Shown here piece after piece: positions 51,167-52,259 of a stretch of 52,259 nucleotides of DNA; position 1 is the stretch's first letter, and the number at the start of each line of letters is the position of its first letter. The notes beneath the pieces are model-generated. The model saw only the letters and a list, made by a program, of their open reading frames with translations. It was not told the DNA's origin and ran no database searches. A program made the translations under genes and the position numbers. Location of the stretch: NCBI GenBank assembly GCA_900299145.1, contig OMIN01000108.1, positions 1 through 52,259 of the forward strand. Direction: 5' to 3'. Source of the DNA: Betaproteobacteria bacterium (GTDB taxonomy: Bacteria > Pseudomonadota > Gammaproteobacteria > Burkholderiales > SG8-41).

Positions 51167-52259
51167 TTACGCCGGCGCGAGATTCGCGTATTCCAGCATC
51201 AGCCATTTCAGGCCGTTGCCGCGAAAATTCACCTGCACCCTCGCTTCAGCGCCACGCCCTTCAGCACTGACAATCACGCCGGTGCCGAATTTTGCGTGCA
51301 TCACGCTTTGCCCGATGCGCCACGGCATGCTGGCGTGGGGCGTCAGGGTTGAGGCGTAAGGTGCTATCGGAGACGCCACGCCACCGGCGTACCCAGCATT
51401 TCCCGTATACACCGGCGCCTGCTGATAGCGCGGCCGCGCATTGATCCGCCGCAAAAGCGCTTCGGGAATCTCGTTGAAAAACCGCGACGGCACGTTGTAG
51501 CGCGTTTGCCCGTGCAGCATGCGGCTTTGCGCGAGCGACAGATAAAGCCGCCGCCGCGCGCGCGTGAGCGCCACGTACATCAGGCGCCGTTCTTCCTCGA
51601 CGCCGTGATCGTCATTGAGGCTGTTCTCGTGCGGGAACAGCCCCTCTTCCATGCCGCTGATAAACACCGTGTGAAATTCCAGCCCCTTGGCCGAATGCAC
51701 CGTCATCATCTGCAGGGCTTCCGCGCCCGGCAGCGCCTGGTGCTCCCCCGCTTCGAGCGCCGCGTGCGCGAGAAACGCCGACAGCACATCGTCTGCCTCG
51801 TTGGCACGCTCGGCCGCCACGGGTGAGGTGACGTCGGCCACCGCCGCGGCCTGCAGCGGATCGGCAACCAGCCACACGTCGCCCTCGGCCACGAATGCCG
51901 CGGCTGCATTTACCAGTTCGTCCAGATTTTCTATACGGTCGGCGCCTTCTTTTTCATTCTGATAATGCGCGCGCAAGCCGCTCGCGTCGATCATGTGCGC
52001 GATGATTTCCGGCAAGGGCAAACCGTGCGTGGCCGCGCGCATTTGCTCGATCAGCCGCACGAACGCCGCGATACTGGAAGCCGCCTTGCCCGACAGCGTA
52101 TTCGCGCACGCTGCCGCCCACAGGCTGATGCCGCGCTCCCGTGCCAGCGTTTGCACCTGTTCCAGACTGCGTGCGCCGATGCCGCGTGCCGGAAAGTTGG
52201 CCACGCGCAAAAACGCGCCGTCGTCTTCCTGCCCTTCCTGTTGCGCTATCAGCCGCAAA
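51167..52259 (-). CDS. uvrD: DNA helicase II, C-terminal part (runs off window)
   Basis: UvrD unwinds DNA in nucleotide excision and mismatch repair. The visible 363 residues cover the 2B/2A domains and tail: RVANFPARGIGARSLEQV, motif V-like MMTVHSAKGLEFHTVFISGMEEGLFPHENS, motif VI EEERRLMYVALTRARRRLYLS, and the C-terminal Tudor-like IGQSVMHAKFGTGVIVSAEGRG. The linker before that last domain (QAPVYTGNAGYAGG...SPIAPYASTLTPHASMPWR) is encoded by two micro-repeat types also found near 961-995 and 1928-1957. Motor motifs I-III are beyond the window edge. Confidence 0.94.
   Translation of the reverse strand, partial: LRLIAQQEGQEDDGAFLRVANFPARGIGARSLEQVQTLARERGISLWAAACANTLSGKAASSIAAFVRLIEQMRAATHGLPLPEIIAHMIDASGLRAHYQNEKEGADRIENLDELVNAAAAFVAEGDVWLVADPLQAAAVADVTSPVAAERANEADDVLSAFLAHAALEAGEHQALPGAEALQMMTVHSAKGLEFHTVFISGMEEGLFPHENSLNDDHGVEEERRLMYVALTRARRRLYLSLAQSRMLHGQTRYNVPSRFFNEIPEALLRRINARPRYQQAPVYTGNAGYAGGVASPIAPYASTLTPHASMPWRIGQSVMHAKFGTGVIVSAEGRGAEARVQVNFRGNGLKWLMLEYANLAPA

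Overview
The window is a contiguous piece of a GC-rich betaproteobacterial chromosome. Placement rests on gene order typical of that class (rhodanese-grxC-secB-gpsA; dat-ybeD-lipB-lipA; argB-nucleotidase-slmA; cysB opposite cysI; polA-thrB-BPSS1780-uvrD), on two Bug-type solute-binding proteins, and on a PEP-CTERM protein. Almost everything is core metabolism and housekeeping; no rRNA, tRNA, phage, insertion sequence or CRISPR array was seen.

Layout. 1-7041: start of coxB with DUF2244, a complete overlapping biotin operon bioB-F-H-C-D, then divergent comF and trmL. 7042-10852: a less GC-rich accessory patch with a PEP-CTERM protein and a P-type ATPase behind a perfect FNR-type box. 10974-14770: thioesterase, gpsA, SH3 protein, secB, glutaredoxin, rhodanese. 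14871-20055: gpmI, envC, ctpA, moeB. 20078-24195: slmA, nucleotidase, argB, hsp20, ECF sigma and its zinc-finger partner. 24241-28989: PBP5-type carboxypeptidase, D-amino-acid aminotransferase, ybeD, a small ribosomal THX gene, lipB, lipA. 29025-34574: type I secretion ABC and fusion proteins, TlpA-like lipoprotein, DUF4197, DUF900 hydrolase. 34598-41142: siroheme/sulfite-reduction block (CbiX, cobA, DUF934, cysI) with divergent cysB. 41145-52259: DUF2059, M23 peptidase, ybiB, a frameshifted Bug gene, polA, DUF2782, thrB, BPSS1780, end of uvrD.

Two signals stand out. First, the glutaredoxin gene carries an in-frame TGA exactly where the first cysteine of the CPYC active site belongs. A perfect 8-bp stem with a 3-nt GGA loop lies 17 nt downstream, and the rest of the frame is intact; this fits a selenocysteine glutaredoxin with a bacterial SECIS element. 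Second, at least 23 ungapped copies of an AT-rich motif, core TAASTATYTGWTTTWATT followed by a second A/T tract, are scattered at about one per 2.3 kb on both strands. Many sit on the first or last codons of genes. Others lie inside conserved genes (bioD, bioC, bioF, lipA, cysB, polA, ybiB) with no apparent change in protein length, so they look like sequence converted in place rather than insertions. Density, two-strand spread and core-plus-A/T-tract design resemble the DNA uptake signals of Haemophilus and Neisseria, but the function is unknown.
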